From: UBA3946 sp002385755 | Lineage (GTDB): Bacteria; Bacillota_I; Bacilli_A; ML615J-28; CAG-698 | DNA: 64,000 nucleotides | Assembly: GCA_050953085.1 (NCBI GenBank) | Contig: JBMNLX010000001.1 | Coordinates: 124,001-188,000, forward strand | Reading direction: 5' to 3' | In this document: piece after piece, positions 8,605-17,513 of the stretch | How the letters are laid out: every line of letters starts with the position of its first letter | Position numbering within the stretch: the first letter of the stretch is position 1 | The notes under the pieces: model-generated | The model's input: the letters and a program-made list of their open reading frames with translations, nothing else | Databases searched by the model: none | Told to the model about the DNA's origin: nothing | Made by a program: the position numbers and the translations under genes

Positions 8605-9512
8605 TCTGTCTCCGATCCTTTCCCGGCCCGCGGGTGCGTGTCCAAATAAATCTCGCGCAGGCGCAGGTTGGTAATGTGGGTATATATTTCCGTGGTTGTA
8701 ATGTTTTGATGTCCCAAGAGTTCTTGGATAAAACGCAAATCCATGCCCTTGGCGAGCAGGTGCGAGGCGAACGAATGACGGAGCATATGCGGCGTCACTT
8801 TTTTCTTAATTCCCGCCGCCCGCGCTTTCTCGTCCAAGATTAGATTGAAATTTTGCCGGGTCATTTTTTTACCGCGACCGGTGACGAAGAGAAAATCGCT
8901 GCGGCGGTTTTTCAATAGCCGCGTCCGGGCCGTATTGAGATACTTTTCGATATTTTCAATATCGATTTCGGACAGCGGGATAACCCTTTCCTTATTGCCC
9001 TTGCCGAGAATCTGAATCAACCCGACCGTCAAACGCAAATCGGAAAGTTTTAAATTTACCAGCTCGCTCACGCGCAGCCCGGTGTCATACGCGAGCTCGA
9101 TCATCGTTTTATTCCGGATCTCGATCGGGTTGTCCGCGCGTAAAACGCTTAGCAATTTATCCACTTCTTCCGTCGTCAAAAAAAGCGGCAGCCGCTTCTC
9201 TTGTTTCGGCCCGTCAATCATCTTGCTTACGTCGCGGTCAACGTATTTTTCCGTCAACAGGAACCGGTGAAAGGAGCGAATCGACGAAAGACGCCTGGCA
9301 AGGGATTTCGCCGTGAGACGACGCCGCTTTTCCCGGGCGATAAAGGCGCGGATATCCTCGGCGGTTATCGCCGCGGGATGCCTTAGTTCGCGCTCTTGCT
9401 CGAGGAATTCCGCGTATTTCGCGATATCGCGTTCGTACCCGGCGCGCGTGTTCGCCTCCAAGCCTAATACGCTCGCCATGTATATTTTGTATTCGTTTAG
9501 GTATTTTATCAT
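8601..9512 (-). CDS. xerD: Tyrosine recombinase XerD
   Basis: A 303-residue site-specific recombinase that should resolve chromosome dimers at dif with a partner. It has an N-terminal SAM-like core-binding domain (residues 1-90) and a catalytic domain with Arg147 (TGLRVSEL), Lys171, His242 and Arg245 (HMLRHSFASH), His268 and the nucleophile Tyr277 (TEIYTHI). It sits between spoIIM and deoB, as in Bacillus, which favours XerD over XerC or a mobile integrase. Confidence 0.93.
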   Translation of the reverse strand: MIKYLNEYKIYMASVLGLEANTRAGYERDIAKYAEFLEQERELRHPAAITAEDIRAFIAREKRRRLTAKSLARRLSSIRSFHRFLLTEKYVDRDVSKMIDGPKQEKRLPLFLTTEEVDKLLSVLRADNPIEIRNKTMIELAYDTGLRVSELVNLKLSDLRLTVGLIQILGKGNKERVIPLSEIDIENIEKYLNTARTRLLKNRRSDFLFVTGRGKKMTRQNFNLILDEKARAAGIKKKVTPHMLRHSFASHLLAKGMDLRFIQELLGHQNITTTEIYTHITNLRLREIYLDTHPRAGKGSETE

Positions 9513-9526
9513 AGCATCCTCGTATA

Positions 9527-10021
9527 TTAACGGTAGATAACGATTACAAGCGAGTAGATGACGATCACGACCGTCACGACGATCATTACGTTAAGATAGA
9601 TCTTGTTGTCAAGGGTTCCCGTGAACGGGGCGAAAAGGTTATAGAACTGCCTGCGGGCGCTCGCCAGGGAAAAATAACCGAGAGTAAAAAACGCGGGGAT
9701 GAAAACGATGATTTCCAGGGCGGTTAAGACCGCCAGATCCTTAAAACTCGTTTTAATCAAAACCGCGAGCAAAGCCCCGAAAAGAAACCCGCGAAAAAAG
9801 ACGATTAGGGAATTAAAGAAGAGGCCGATGACGGAGAACCCGAACAGCCACATCAAAAAAACATACCAATAGTTAGCGCAAAACACCGGGATAAATTTCG
9901 CTTCGCCGAAATTCTGTTCGCCGGGAGCGCGGAAAAGGAAAACGCCGAATAATATCCCGCAGACGTATAAAGAGCAAATATAAACGAACAAACGGTCTTT
10001 GGTTAATTTATACTTGCCCAT
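9527..10021 (-). CDS. spoIIM: Stage II sporulation protein M
   Basis: A 164-residue protein with five predicted membrane helices, of the SpoIIM family. In Bacillus it works with SpoIID and SpoIIP in septal peptidoglycan degradation during engulfment, in the mother-cell membrane. It is shorter than the Bacillus protein (about 214 residues) but keeps the family pattern of an N-terminal helix with a GxxxGVFLF-like motif and paired C-terminal helices. Its neighbour xerD agrees with the conserved spoIIM-xerD order. Confidence 0.85.
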   Translation of the reverse strand: MGKYKLTKDRLFVYICSLYVCGILFGVFLFRAPGEQNFGEAKFIPVFCANYWYVFLMWLFGFSVIGLFFNSLIVFFRGFLFGALLAVLIKTSFKDLAVLTALEIIVFIPAFFTLGYFSLASARRQFYNLFAPFTGTLDNKIYLNVMIVVTVVIVIYSLVIVIYR

Positions 10022-10038
10022 CGTCTTTCCCTTCTTTC

Positions 10039-11169
10039 TTAAATAAAATTAATTAAAACTTCATTAGACAAAAAGAGTTTGTCTTCGGGAATAAAGAGGT
10101 TTTCGCCGCGAAGTTTCAATAATCCTTTTTCAAACAGTTCCTCAACGACGGGAAAGACTTCGGTTATATTTTTTTCGTATTTGGCGCTAAAATTCCGGGT
10201 ATTTATCCCTTCGGTTTTTCGTAATCCCAAAATCACTTCTTCTTTCATCTTATCAAGAAGCGTGAGTTTCGTATGCTCGCCGTACGCGGGCCTTTTGGCG
10301 TTTACGGCTCCAAAATACGCTTCCAAGTTGCGGGCGTTGACGTAGCGAATATCGCCGAGATAACCGGCGGCTCCGGCGCCGAGGCCGAGATAATGCTCGT
10401 TATTCCAATAAACGAGGTTATGCTTCGATTCAAAACCGGGCCTGGCAAAGTTGCTTAGCTCGTAGCGGTTAAGCCCTTTGCGTTTTAAATACCGGTTCGC
10501 CCGGTAATATATTTCCGCCTGCCGGTCGTCCGGCGCGGGAATGTATAACCCCTTGTTCAGGCGGCGCATCAGAATCGTCTTTTCTTCAAGTATCAACGCG
10601 TAAAGCGAAATATGGGTCACGCCCGCCTTTAAGGCGCGCCTTAGGTCCGCTTTCACTTTCCGGAAAGAATCCTTATGGTCGACGCCGTATATTATGTCAA
10701 CGCCAATATTGGAAAACCCGCTCTCGCGGAGAAGTCTTAACGCCTTAATCGCCGCTTTTTTATCGTGGTTTCGGCCGAGGATTTTTAGTTTTCCGGCGTT
10801 AAAAGTCTGGACGCCTAAGTTTATGCGGGAAACCCCGTAAAAACGAAGCAAAGGCAAAATTTCCGGCGTTATATCGTTAGGATTGGCCTCGACCGTAAAT
10901 TCCGCGAGTTTATGAAGATCAATATAAGCCGCGAGTTTTTCGAGCAATTTCATGAATAAAGCGGCGGATACCGAAAGCGGCGTCCCGCCGCCGATATAGA
11001 CGGTCTTGATTTCCGTAAGCATCCCGGCGCTCGCGACAATCTCTTGACAAAGGGCGTCGATATAGCGGGCTTTAAGGGCCGGCTTCGCCTTCATTTTATA
11101 GAAATCGCAATAAGCGCAGATATTATCGCAGAAAGGGATGTGAATATAAAGCGCTCGCGGGTTATTCAT
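10039..11169 (-). CDS. hemW: HemW-type radical SAM protein
   Basis: A 376-residue protein with the radical SAM cluster motif CDNICAYC (Cys14, Cys18, Cys21) directly after HIPF, then a TIM-barrel with GGGTP and the C-terminal HemN_C domain. HemW proteins bind heme and act in heme trafficking; they were long annotated as oxygen-independent coproporphyrinogen oxidases. The gene overlaps lepA by 8 bp, and the lepA-hemW order is conserved in Firmicutes. Confidence 0.93.
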   Translation of the reverse strand: MNNPRALYIHIPFCDNICAYCDFYKMKAKPALKARYIDALCQEIVASAGMLTEIKTVYIGGGTPLSVSAALFMKLLEKLAAYIDLHKLAEFTVEANPNDITPEILPLLRFYGVSRINLGVQTFNAGKLKILGRNHDKKAAIKALRLLRESGFSNIGVDIIYGVDHKDSFRKVKADLRRALKAGVTHISLYALILEEKTILMRRLNKGLYIPAPDDRQAEIYYRANRYLKRKGLNRYELSNFARPGFESKHNLVYWNNEHYLGLGAGAAGYLGDIRYVNARNLEAYFGAVNAKRPAYGEHTKLTLLDKMKEEVILGLRKTEGINTRNFSAKYEKNITEVFPVVEELFEKGLLKLRGENLFIPEDKLFLSNEVLINFI

Positions 11170-12982
11170 CGATGCTTAAGACGGCTAAAAACGCGGATTG
11201 GGGAATCTCGACGTTACCTATCGCCCGCATCCGTTTCTTACCTTCCTTCTGTTTTTCCAACAGTTTTTTCTTCCGCGACACGTCGCCGCCGTAACATTTC
11301 GCAAGAACGTTTTTCCTCAATGCCTTAATCGTCGATCGGGCGATAATCCGCGCGCCGATCGCCGCCTGGATCGGAATCTCGAATAAATGGCGCGGAATTT
11401 GCTCTTTAAGCTTCTCGACAATCGCGCGGCCGCGGCGATAGGCGTCATCCTTATGAACAATCACGCTTAGAGCGTCGACTTTCTCCCCATTTAATAATAT
11501 ATCCAAACGCACCAATTTAGAAGGGCGATATTGCGAAAAGTGGTAATCGAACGAGGCGTAACCTTTGGTCGATGATTTCAGGCGGTCGAAGAAGTCGATA
11601 ATAATCTCCGCCAGCGGCATATCATATACCAGGGATACCCGCGTCGGGTCGATATAAGACATGTTGTGAAAGATCGCTCGCTTGTTCTGACAAATCTGCA
11701 TCACGGGGCCGACGTACTCGCTCGGAAGCATGACGGTCGTCTTGACGAACGGTTCCTCGATTTCTTGGATCATGATGGCTTCGGGCATTTTCGCCGGGTT
11801 ATCGACCTCAATGACTTCCCCGTTAGTAAGCTTGACTTTATAGATAACGCTCGGCGCGGTGGCGATCAAGTCAATCCCGAACTCGCGACGGATCCGCTCG
11901 CTGATGATATCCATATGAAGCAGACCCAAAAAGCCGATTCGGAAACCGAAACCGAGGGCGTGGGAATTTTCCGGCTCATAAACGAGCGAGGCGTCGTTTA
12001 GCGATATCTTTTCCAGCGCTTCTTTCAGTTCCTCATACCGCGTCGTGTCCATCGGGAAAAACCCGCAATAAACCATCGGCGTGAGTTTCCGGTATCCCGG
12101 CAGCGGCTTGTCCGCTTTTCTGCCGGCATGGGTAATAGTGTCGCCGACGCGGATGTCCTTGACATCCTTAATCGACGCGACGAGGTAACCGACCTCTCCC
12201 GCGATCAAATGGTCGCGTTTTGTGGCCAAAGGCCGGTAAACGCCGACCTCCAAAACCTCGTATTCGGCGCCGGTCGACATCATGTGGATAACATCGCCTT
12301 TTTTAACCGTCCCGTTAACGATCCGGACGAGCGGCACGACGCCGCGGTATTGGTCGTAGTAGGAATCGAAAATTAGCGCCTGCAACGGAGCGGAAAAATC
12401 GCCTGACGGCGCGGGGATTGTACGGACGATTTTTTCGATGATCGCGTTGACGCCCGCGCCGGTTTTGGCGCTGACGGCAATCGCGTCGCTTGAGTCGATG
12501 CCGATTACTTCCTCGATTTCCTTCAGCACTTTTTCCGGGTTAGCGTTGGGAAGGTCGATTTTATTGATGACTGGAATGATTTCAAGATTATTGTCAAGCG
12601 CGAGGTATAGATGGGCCATCGTCTGCGCCTGGATTCCTTGGGTCGCGTCAATTACCAAAATCGCTCCCTCGCAAGCGGCCAAAGAGCGCGATACCTCGTA
12701 AGTAAAATCGACATGCCCGGGCGTATCGATTAAATTCAATATATATTCCTCGCCCGATTCGGATTTGTAATTGATTTCGATGGCGTTAAGTTTAATCGTG
12801 ATTCCCCGTTCCTTTTCCAAATCCATCTTGTCAAGAACTTGTTCCTTGAGCGTCTGTTTGTCAATCGCGCCGGTAAGCTCGAGGATCCGGTCGGCCAGGG
12901 TGCTTTTGCCGTGATCGATATGGGCGATAATCGAGAAATTTCTAATTCTTTTTTGTTTATCAAGTAATGCTTGTTTATCCAT
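11162..12982 (-). CDS. lepA: Elongation factor 4 (LepA)
   Basis: A 606-residue ribosome-associated GTPase. The G1 motif AHIDHGKST is near residue 19, G3 DTPGHVDF and G4 NKIDLP follow, then EF-Tu domain II, EF-G-like domains and the LepA-specific C-terminal domain that ends in the conserved basic segment KKLLEKQKEGKKRM. The length is normal. It is probably the first gene of a lepA-hemW operon; a TATA-rich stretch lies at 12995-13010. Confidence 0.97.
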   Translation of the reverse strand: MDKQALLDKQKRIRNFSIIAHIDHGKSTLADRILELTGAIDKQTLKEQVLDKMDLEKERGITIKLNAIEINYKSESGEEYILNLIDTPGHVDFTYEVSRSLAACEGAILVIDATQGIQAQTMAHLYLALDNNLEIIPVINKIDLPNANPEKVLKEIEEVIGIDSSDAIAVSAKTGAGVNAIIEKIVRTIPAPSGDFSAPLQALIFDSYYDQYRGVVPLVRIVNGTVKKGDVIHMMSTGAEYEVLEVGVYRPLATKRDHLIAGEVGYLVASIKDVKDIRVGDTITHAGRKADKPLPGYRKLTPMVYCGFFPMDTTRYEELKEALEKISLNDASLVYEPENSHALGFGFRIGFLGLLHMDIISERIRREFGIDLIATAPSVIYKVKLTNGEVIEVDNPAKMPEAIMIQEIEEPFVKTTVMLPSEYVGPVMQICQNKRAIFHNMSYIDPTRVSLVYDMPLAEIIIDFFDRLKSSTKGYASFDYHFSQYRPSKLVRLDILLNGEKVDALSVIVHKDDAYRRGRAIVEKLKEQIPRHLFEIPIQAAIGARIIARSTIKALRKNVLAKCYGGDVSRKKKLLEKQKEGKKRMRAIGNVEIPQSAFLAVLSIDE

Positions 12983-13041
12983 ATATTTTCTTCCTCTATA
13001 TAGTATATTTTATCGTAAAACGCGAAAAAAAGCAATGTTTT

Positions 13042-13329
13042 TTAACCGGCTTCGATTAACGGCACATGGTATCGGCTACATATCTCTATAAGCTTTTGAC
13101 TTTTTTCCGTCGCGATGACGGCGATGACTTCAAGGGTGAGCAAGAGCTCCTCAAACAAGTAATCATATCCCGAAAGGCGCCCGTCCTCTTCTACCCGCGC
13201 GCCGAGCAGCAGGATAACATAGGGCCCCTCTTTGTATGTTTTGACCTTGCACGGGCCGTCAAAAATAACAAGATTAGGGTTCCCGTCGCTACGGATATTA
13301 TTTTCCCGATCGCTAATAATTAAAACCAT
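13042..13329 (-). CDS. Hypothetical protein, 95 residues
   Basis: I do not recognise this family. It is a soluble, acidic 95-residue protein that reads as coding, with GC-rich third positions like its neighbours and an alternating hydrophobic pattern (PYVILLLGARV, VIAVIATEKSQKLIEICSRY) suggestive of a small alpha/beta fold. It lies 59 bp upstream of lepA on the same strand, the position of spoIIP or yqxA in Bacillus, but has no similarity to them that I can see. Confidence 0.55.
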   Translation of the reverse strand: MVLIISDRENNIRSDGNPNLVIFDGPCKVKTYKEGPYVILLLGARVEEDGRLSGYDYLFEELLLTLEVIAVIATEKSQKLIEICSRYHVPLIEAG

Positions 13330-13382
13330 TTTTAGCCCCCGCGTTTAGGGTATGTCATATCGGGCAAAACTGTGACATTTTC

Positions 13383-13411
13383 TTGCCGGGAAGGGGGTCA
13401 TATGATATAAT
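13383..13411 (+). promoter_or_regulatory. Promoter of recU
   Basis: TTGCCG (13383-13388) and TATAAT (13406-13411) are separated by 17 bp, just upstream of the recU ribosome binding site AAGGTGA. Confidence 0.65.
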
Positions 13412-13428
13412 TATTAAGGTGATGCGCC

Positions 13429-13995
13429 GTGAAAGTTAAGTACCCGGACCCGACAATTAACTATCAAAAACCGTCAAGCTTGAGCACGCAAGGAATGTTT
13501 TTCGAAAACTCGCTCAATGTCTCGAACGAATACTACCGCCTCCATAACCGGGCCGTAATTTATAAGAAACCGACGCCGATTCAGGTAACGAAAGTCGAGT
13601 ACCCGGCGCGGAACAAGGCGCGAATCGTCGAGGCTTTTTACCGGACGCCGTCAACGACCGACTACAACGGCGTCTACCGGGGAAAATACATCGACTACGA
13701 GGCGAAAGAAACGAATAACCTGCGGTTCGCCTTTAAATATATCTATCCCCATCAAGTCGAACATTTAACGAAAGTCGCCGAACACGGCGGAATCGCCTTT
13801 ATTATTATCTATTTTAAAAAGGTAGATGAAATCTATATTATCGATATCAATGTTTTCAATAAATATTACCGCGATAAGACCGGCGCCAAAAGTCTCCCGC
13901 TCGCCTTGGTTCGGGAAGTTGGGATTATCGTCGATCAGGGTTTCGCGCCGCCGATCGATTACTTGGCGGCCGTAGACGAGTATTATTTCAAATGA
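13429..13995 (+). CDS. recU: Holliday junction resolvase RecU
   Basis: A 188-residue nuclease that resolves Holliday junctions in recombination. It has the RecU family layout: N-terminal NRG-like region (RLHNRAVIYKKPTP), the active-site segment around GVYRGKYIDYEAKET with the catalytic acidic and lysine residues, and the PHQVEHL motif. It begins at a GTG at 13429, with AAGGTGA six bases upstream; an ATG at 13422 is out of frame. It stands alone on the plus strand, facing thiT. Confidence 0.92.
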   Translation: MKVKYPDPTINYQKPSSLSTQGMFFENSLNVSNEYYRLHNRAVIYKKPTPIQVTKVEYPARNKARIVEAFYRTPSTTDYNGVYRGKYIDYEAKETNNLRFAFKYIYPHQVEHLTKVAEHGGIAFIIIYFKKVDEIYIIDINVFNKYYRDKTGAKSLPLALVREVGIIVDQGFAPPIDYLAAVDEYYFK

Positions 13996-14021
13996 AAAAT
14001 CCCCGCGCGGGGATTTTTTTC
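13995..14021. terminator. Bidirectional terminator between recU and thiT
   Basis: AAAAATCCCC GCGC GGGGATTTTT is a near-perfect palindrome with U runs on both strands, lying between the two convergent genes. Confidence 0.9.
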
Positions 14022-14026
14022 GTAAT

Positions 14027-14647
14027 TTATCCAAACATAAAGGAATCGACGTCAAGCAAACGTTTATGGAAACGGGAGAAAATCGCGTGCATAATCAATA
14101 TGCATAAAATCGCCGACGGGACCATATATCCCAGGTTATAAATGATCGACCAGTACCACCAAACATAGTCACTGTTCTCGAGGAAAAATTCGGGGATCCA
14201 AGCGCGGAAAAAAAGCCAACCCGATGTAATGTGAAAGATAGACCGAATCGATGTCGCGAGCAAGATTCCGTACGTGACGAAATTGAGTTTGCCGGGCATG
14301 TTATCCAATCCTTTGGCTTTTTTCGCGAAAACTCCGGCCAAACCGCAGACGGTATAAGCGAAAACATAATCGAAGAAAATAACAGCCACGAGAACTAAGG
14401 AACTTAATCCCCAGCCGAACACCTCGCTATAGACGACTTGTATCGCGCCGATCAAAAAACCGACGGTAAGACCGCCTTTAAGCCCCCAACGGAAGGCGAT
14501 GATAAAAATCGGCACCATCGCGATCGATATCGATCCGCCGCTCGGGAAAATGAAATTCGAGTACCACCCCGCCGCATAATCCAAAACGAGACCAAGGGCG
14601 GTAAAAATCCCGATTTCGGCGATAAATCTTAATTCTTTGTTTTTCAT
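14027..14647 (-). CDS. thiT: Thiamine ECF transporter substrate-binding subunit
   Basis: A 206-residue protein with six predicted membrane helices of the ThiT (YuaJ) family, the S component that binds thiamine and docks on a shared ECF energising module. It keeps the typical tryptophan- and aromatic-rich segments, such as SGWLFFRAW near residue 141. A TPP riboswitch and terminator immediately upstream confirm the assignment. GGAGGG precedes the ATG by 6 bases. Confidence 0.95.
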   Translation of the reverse strand: MKNKELRFIAEIGIFTALGLVLDYAAGWYSNFIFPSGGSISIAMVPIFIIAFRWGLKGGLTVGFLIGAIQVVYSEVFGWGLSSLVLVAVIFFDYVFAYTVCGLAGVFAKKAKGLDNMPGKLNFVTYGILLATSIRSIFHITSGWLFFRAWIPEFFLENSDYVWWYWSIIYNLGYMVPSAILCILIMHAIFSRFHKRLLDVDSFMFG

Positions 14648-14659
14648 TTGCTTCCCTCC

Positions 14660-14700
14660 GAAAATAAAAAATTTTTTCTTTAGGAATGCTAAAGAAAAAA
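14660..14700 (-). terminator. Riboswitch-controlled terminator of thiT
   Basis: On the minus strand TTTTTTCTTTAG pairs with CTAAAGAAAAAA (14672-14683 with 14689-14700), and a U-rich tract follows just before the thiT ribosome binding site. It is the expression platform of the upstream aptamer, giving termination when TPP is bound. Confidence 0.8.
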
Positions 14701-14715
14701 CCTTTTGCGATAGTT

Positions 14716-14798
14716 TTTCCTACGCTAGCATTACCTAGATCAGGTTCAAGGGTCGTTGCCGGACAGCAAACCTCTCAGCCTCTCGTGAAGCTCCCCTT
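14716..14798 (-). ncRNA. TPP riboswitch (THI element)
   Basis: On the minus strand the aptamer reads GGGGAGCTTC, then GAGGCTGAGAGG, then ACCCTTGAACCTGATCTAGG and TAATGCTAGCGTAGGAA, the hallmark conserved segments of the class. It lies directly upstream of the terminator and thiT. Confidence 0.97.
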
Positions 14799-15034
14799 AA
14801 CTTGTCGTCTGTATTATACTATATAATCCCGCCGAACGCAAATGTTTTTCTCTTCTTCTTTCGTTTTTATCGTCGGCCGGGCGTTCGCGTCTTATTTCGC
14901 TACCGCGTTTTCGCGCTTCGCGGCGATTGTTTCCTTAATAACGATGCCGGAAGCGACGTGATCACGATAATCTTAAAGACAAACACCGTTATAAAAATCG
15001 CCGCGGAATAAAAACCCCTAATGTATTAGAATAT

Positions 15035-15706
15035 TTAACTCAAACGCCAATCAATCGGCTCGATATTATTATCAACCAAAAAACTATTGCATCGGGAGAA
15101 ATAGCGGCCGCCGAAAAATCCGCGCGACGCGGAAAGCGGGCTCGGATGAGCGCCTCTTAAAATCAAATGCCGGGGCGAGGTGATCAGTTTTTCGTATTCC
15201 TGCGCGGATCGACCCCACAGAAAAAAGACGACCGGGGTCGCTTTATGATTGATAAGGGAGATGACCCGGGACGTAAACTCTTCCCATCCCTTCCCGCGAT
15301 GGCTTAAGGGGCTGCTGTCGCGGACGGTAAGAATGGCGTTAAGCATCAGCACGCCTTCTTCGGCCCATTTGGTCAAATTACCCGACGCGGGCAGCCGTAC
15401 GCCCAGGTCCTGGCTCAACTCGCGGAAAATATTCTGCAGCGACGGCGGCACGCGCACCCCGTCGGGAACGGAAAAGGCGATACCGTGAGCCTGTCCCGGC
15501 TGGTGGTAAGGATCCTGGCCGATTATCACGGCTTTCACGTGGCGAAATCGCGTGAGCCGGTAGGCGGTAAAAAGATTTTCCCTCGCCGGGTATATCCGTT
15601 GGTTTTGATATTCTATTTCCAGGAATTCCTCGAGCTTTCGGTAAAAATCTTCCTCGAAGACCTCCGCGAGAAAATAATCCCAAGTGTTTCCGATTCTTAA
15701 TTTCAT
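15035..15706 (-). CDS. ung: Uracil-DNA glycosylase, family 1
   Basis: A 223-residue base-excision repair enzyme. The water-activating motif GQDPYHQPGQAHG has Asp65, and the DNA-intercalation loop HPSPLSASRGFFG is near residues 186-198. The start chosen is the ATG at 15706, preceded by GGAGAG; an upstream in-frame ATG at 15757 would add 17 residues absent from the family. The length then equals the usual 220-230. Confidence 0.96.
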   Translation of the reverse strand: MKLRIGNTWDYFLAEVFEEDFYRKLEEFLEIEYQNQRIYPARENLFTAYRLTRFRHVKAVIIGQDPYHQPGQAHGIAFSVPDGVRVPPSLQNIFRELSQDLGVRLPASGNLTKWAEEGVLMLNAILTVRDSSPLSHRGKGWEEFTSRVISLINHKATPVVFFLWGRSAQEYEKLITSPRHLILRGAHPSPLSASRGFFGGRYFSRCNSFLVDNNIEPIDWRLS

Positions 15707-15853
15707 CGCTCTCTCCATTGCTTCATTTTTAAGCGTTTGCGCTCGTTTTGTAAGCATATTGCTTATATGAACGGCGGAAATATGATATACTATAATTGGA
15801 AATAAGAAAACATTCCGATAATAATCGAATATATTAATTTAGGAGGAGATTAT

Positions 15854-16477
15854 ATGAAAAAGCAAAATTATCCTTTCACCCTGATGCCGCTTCCTTATGA
15901 TTACGACGCTCTTGAGCCTTATATCGACAAGGAAACGATGCATTATCATCATGACAAACATCACCAAGCTTATGTTGACAATTTAAACAAAGCTCTGGCT
16001 AATCATCCCGAATTTCATCACCTGACGTTGGAAGAACTTCTTTCAAACTTGGAGAAACTTCCCGCCGAAATCCAAACCGCGGTTCGGAATAACGGCGGCG
16101 GCGTGTACAACCACAACTTGTTCTGGTTGGCGATGACCCCGCAACCGCTCGGCAAGCCGATCGGCAAACTCGCCGAGGCAATCAACGAGCGCTTCGGTTC
16201 CTACGAAGAGTTTAAAAACGAGTTCAAAAAAGCGGCGCTCTCGCGTTTCGGTTCCGGCTGGGCCTGGCTCGTGAGCGATAAAAACAACCGGGTGGACATT
16301 ATTTCGACCCCCAATCAAAACACTCCCCTCGAGCAAGGCTTACGCCCGCTGTTACCGCTTGATGTTTGGGAGCACGCCTATTACCTGAAATATCAAAACC
16401 GCCGCGGCGACTACATCGACAACTGGTTCAACATCGTCGATTGGCAGCAAGCGGAAAAACTATTCGCAAAAGAATAA
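15854..16477 (+). CDS. sodA: Superoxide dismutase (Mn/Fe)
   Basis: A 207-residue enzyme that dismutates superoxide. Metal ligands are visible in HHDKHH (His32), NHNLFW (His) and DVWEHAYY (Asp, His). The motif GGGVYNHN rather than GGGHANHS does not settle the metal choice. AGGAGGAG lies 6 bases before the ATG. It is a monocistronic gene, with the divergent ung upstream and a terminator downstream. It suggests exposure to oxygen at some stage of life. Confidence 0.95.
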   Translation: MKKQNYPFTLMPLPYDYDALEPYIDKETMHYHHDKHHQAYVDNLNKALANHPEFHHLTLEELLSNLEKLPAEIQTAVRNNGGGVYNHNLFWLAMTPQPLGKPIGKLAEAINERFGSYEEFKNEFKKAALSRFGSGWAWLVSDKNNRVDIISTPNQNTPLEQGLRPLLPLDVWEHAYYLKYQNRRGDYIDNWFNIVDWQQAEKLFAKE

Positions 16478-16486
16478 AAACCCAGA

Positions 16487-16507
16487 AAGCGCCTTGAAGC
16501 GCTTTTT
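16487..16507 (+). terminator. Terminator of sodA
   Basis: AAGCGC pairs with GCGCTT around a 6-base loop, followed by TTTTTT. Confidence 0.85.
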
Positions 16508-16531
16508 TATTTTTGGGCCGTAAAAATCGAA

Positions 16532-16560
16532 AGCACTTCGCCGACGAAGTGCTCTTTTTT
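16532..16560. terminator. Hairpin between sodA and the small membrane protein
   Basis: AGCACTTCG pairs with CGAAGTGCT around CCGA, with a U run on the plus strand. It lies immediately after the stop of the minus-strand gene at 16562, so it probably serves both directions. Confidence 0.7.
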
Positions 16561-16561
16561 A

Positions 16562-16819
16562 TCAAAACAGTCCGACTTCCCAGAGGAACGATAGCACCGC
16601 CAGGACGGCGATCACGACATAAACGATTAACCAAGTCTTTGATAGCTTCCGGACATAAAAATATGCCAGGCAAAGAACGGTGAACAATAGCAGGCCTTCG
16701 CCTACCCATCGGAAAAACCCCATGTTTGCGCCTACTTGCGATAGCAGCGCGCTAACGGCGAACAAGATCAAAGCCGCGAACGACAATAATCCCAAGGTGT
16801 TGAGAGTATTTTTCTTCAT
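16562..16819 (-). CDS. Small membrane protein, 85 residues
   Basis: I do not recognise the family. Three predicted membrane helices (about residues 8-28, 37-56 and 62-82) are joined by short loops, with basic residues at the N-terminus and in YVRKLSK. AAGGAAGG precedes the ATG. It stands alone between sodA and ntdP. Confidence 0.7.
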   Translation of the reverse strand: MKKNTLNTLGLLSFAALILFAVSALLSQVGANMGFFRWVGEGLLLFTVLCLAYFYVRKLSKTWLIVYVVIAVLAVLSFLWEVGLF

Positions 16820-16883
16820 AACTTTTATCCTTCCTTTTTGGTTTGGTCAGGTTAGTCAACCGGACTTTTATATTCTTTATATC

Positions 16884-17417
16884 TCAGTATTTTCTTTCCG
16901 CGCCGTTTTTCGCTTTCTCGAGAAAAAATCGGTACCATCGATAAACGGATTCATTATCGAAGGGTTCTTTTTTCTCCTTGATAAATTCCAGGAGAATGCT
17001 CAAGTTGCTTTTGATGATTTGAATAATCTCTTCCGGGTAATGCATGTCCTTGATATTATAATCATACTCGTCGCGGTCCAGTATCAAGACCTCGCCGTCG
17101 GGATAGAGTTTCACGTCCAAATCGTAATCGATATATTTTAACCCTTCCTGGTCGATGATAAAAGGCGAGCTTAGATTGCAGTAATAATATATGCCGTCGT
17201 CGCGAATCATGCAGATAATGTTAAACCAATGCTGGCGAAAAAAGTAACATATCGCGGGCTCTTTGGTCTTCCATTTATGGCCGTCGCCGTCGATAACTTC
17301 TACTTTATCGTTGACGATAATTGCGAGATCTTCGGACCCGAATATTTTATATACGTTTTTCCAAACGCGGTGCAGTTCGCCGTCATGTTTGAAACTAATG
17401 ATGTCTAGTTTTTCCAT
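16884..17417 (-). CDS. ntdP: DUF402 nucleoside tri-/diphosphate phosphatase
   Basis: A 177-residue protein of the DUF402/YgaC family, metal-dependent nucleoside tri- and diphosphatases in Firmicutes. Family features are the N-terminal segment SFKHDGELHRVWKN, the central FFRQHWFNIICMI and YYCNLSSPF, and the acidic YIDYDLDVKLYPDG. The ATG at 17417 is chosen because it gives the family length and has GAAAGAAG upstream; an in-frame start at 17492 adds a non-homologous 25 residues. Confidence 0.85.
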   Translation of the reverse strand: MEKLDIISFKHDGELHRVWKNVYKIFGSEDLAIIVNDKVEVIDGDGHKWKTKEPAICYFFRQHWFNIICMIRDDGIYYYCNLSSPFIIDQEGLKYIDYDLDVKLYPDGEVLILDRDEYDYNIKDMHYPEEIIQIIKSNLSILLEFIKEKKEPFDNESVYRWYRFFLEKAKNGAERKY

Positions 17418-17486
17418 TATGTCACTTCTTTCCGATATGATTATAGCAAAAAAATAGCAAAATTTAAAGACATTTTTAATAAATAA

Positions 17487-17513
17487 AAGCATTAACGCTT
17501 TTTGTTAATGCTT
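17487..17513 (-). terminator. Terminator of trxA
   Basis: AAGCATTAAC pairs with GTTAATGCTT; the stem begins at the trxA stop codon and a U-rich tract follows on the minus strand. Confidence 0.8.
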
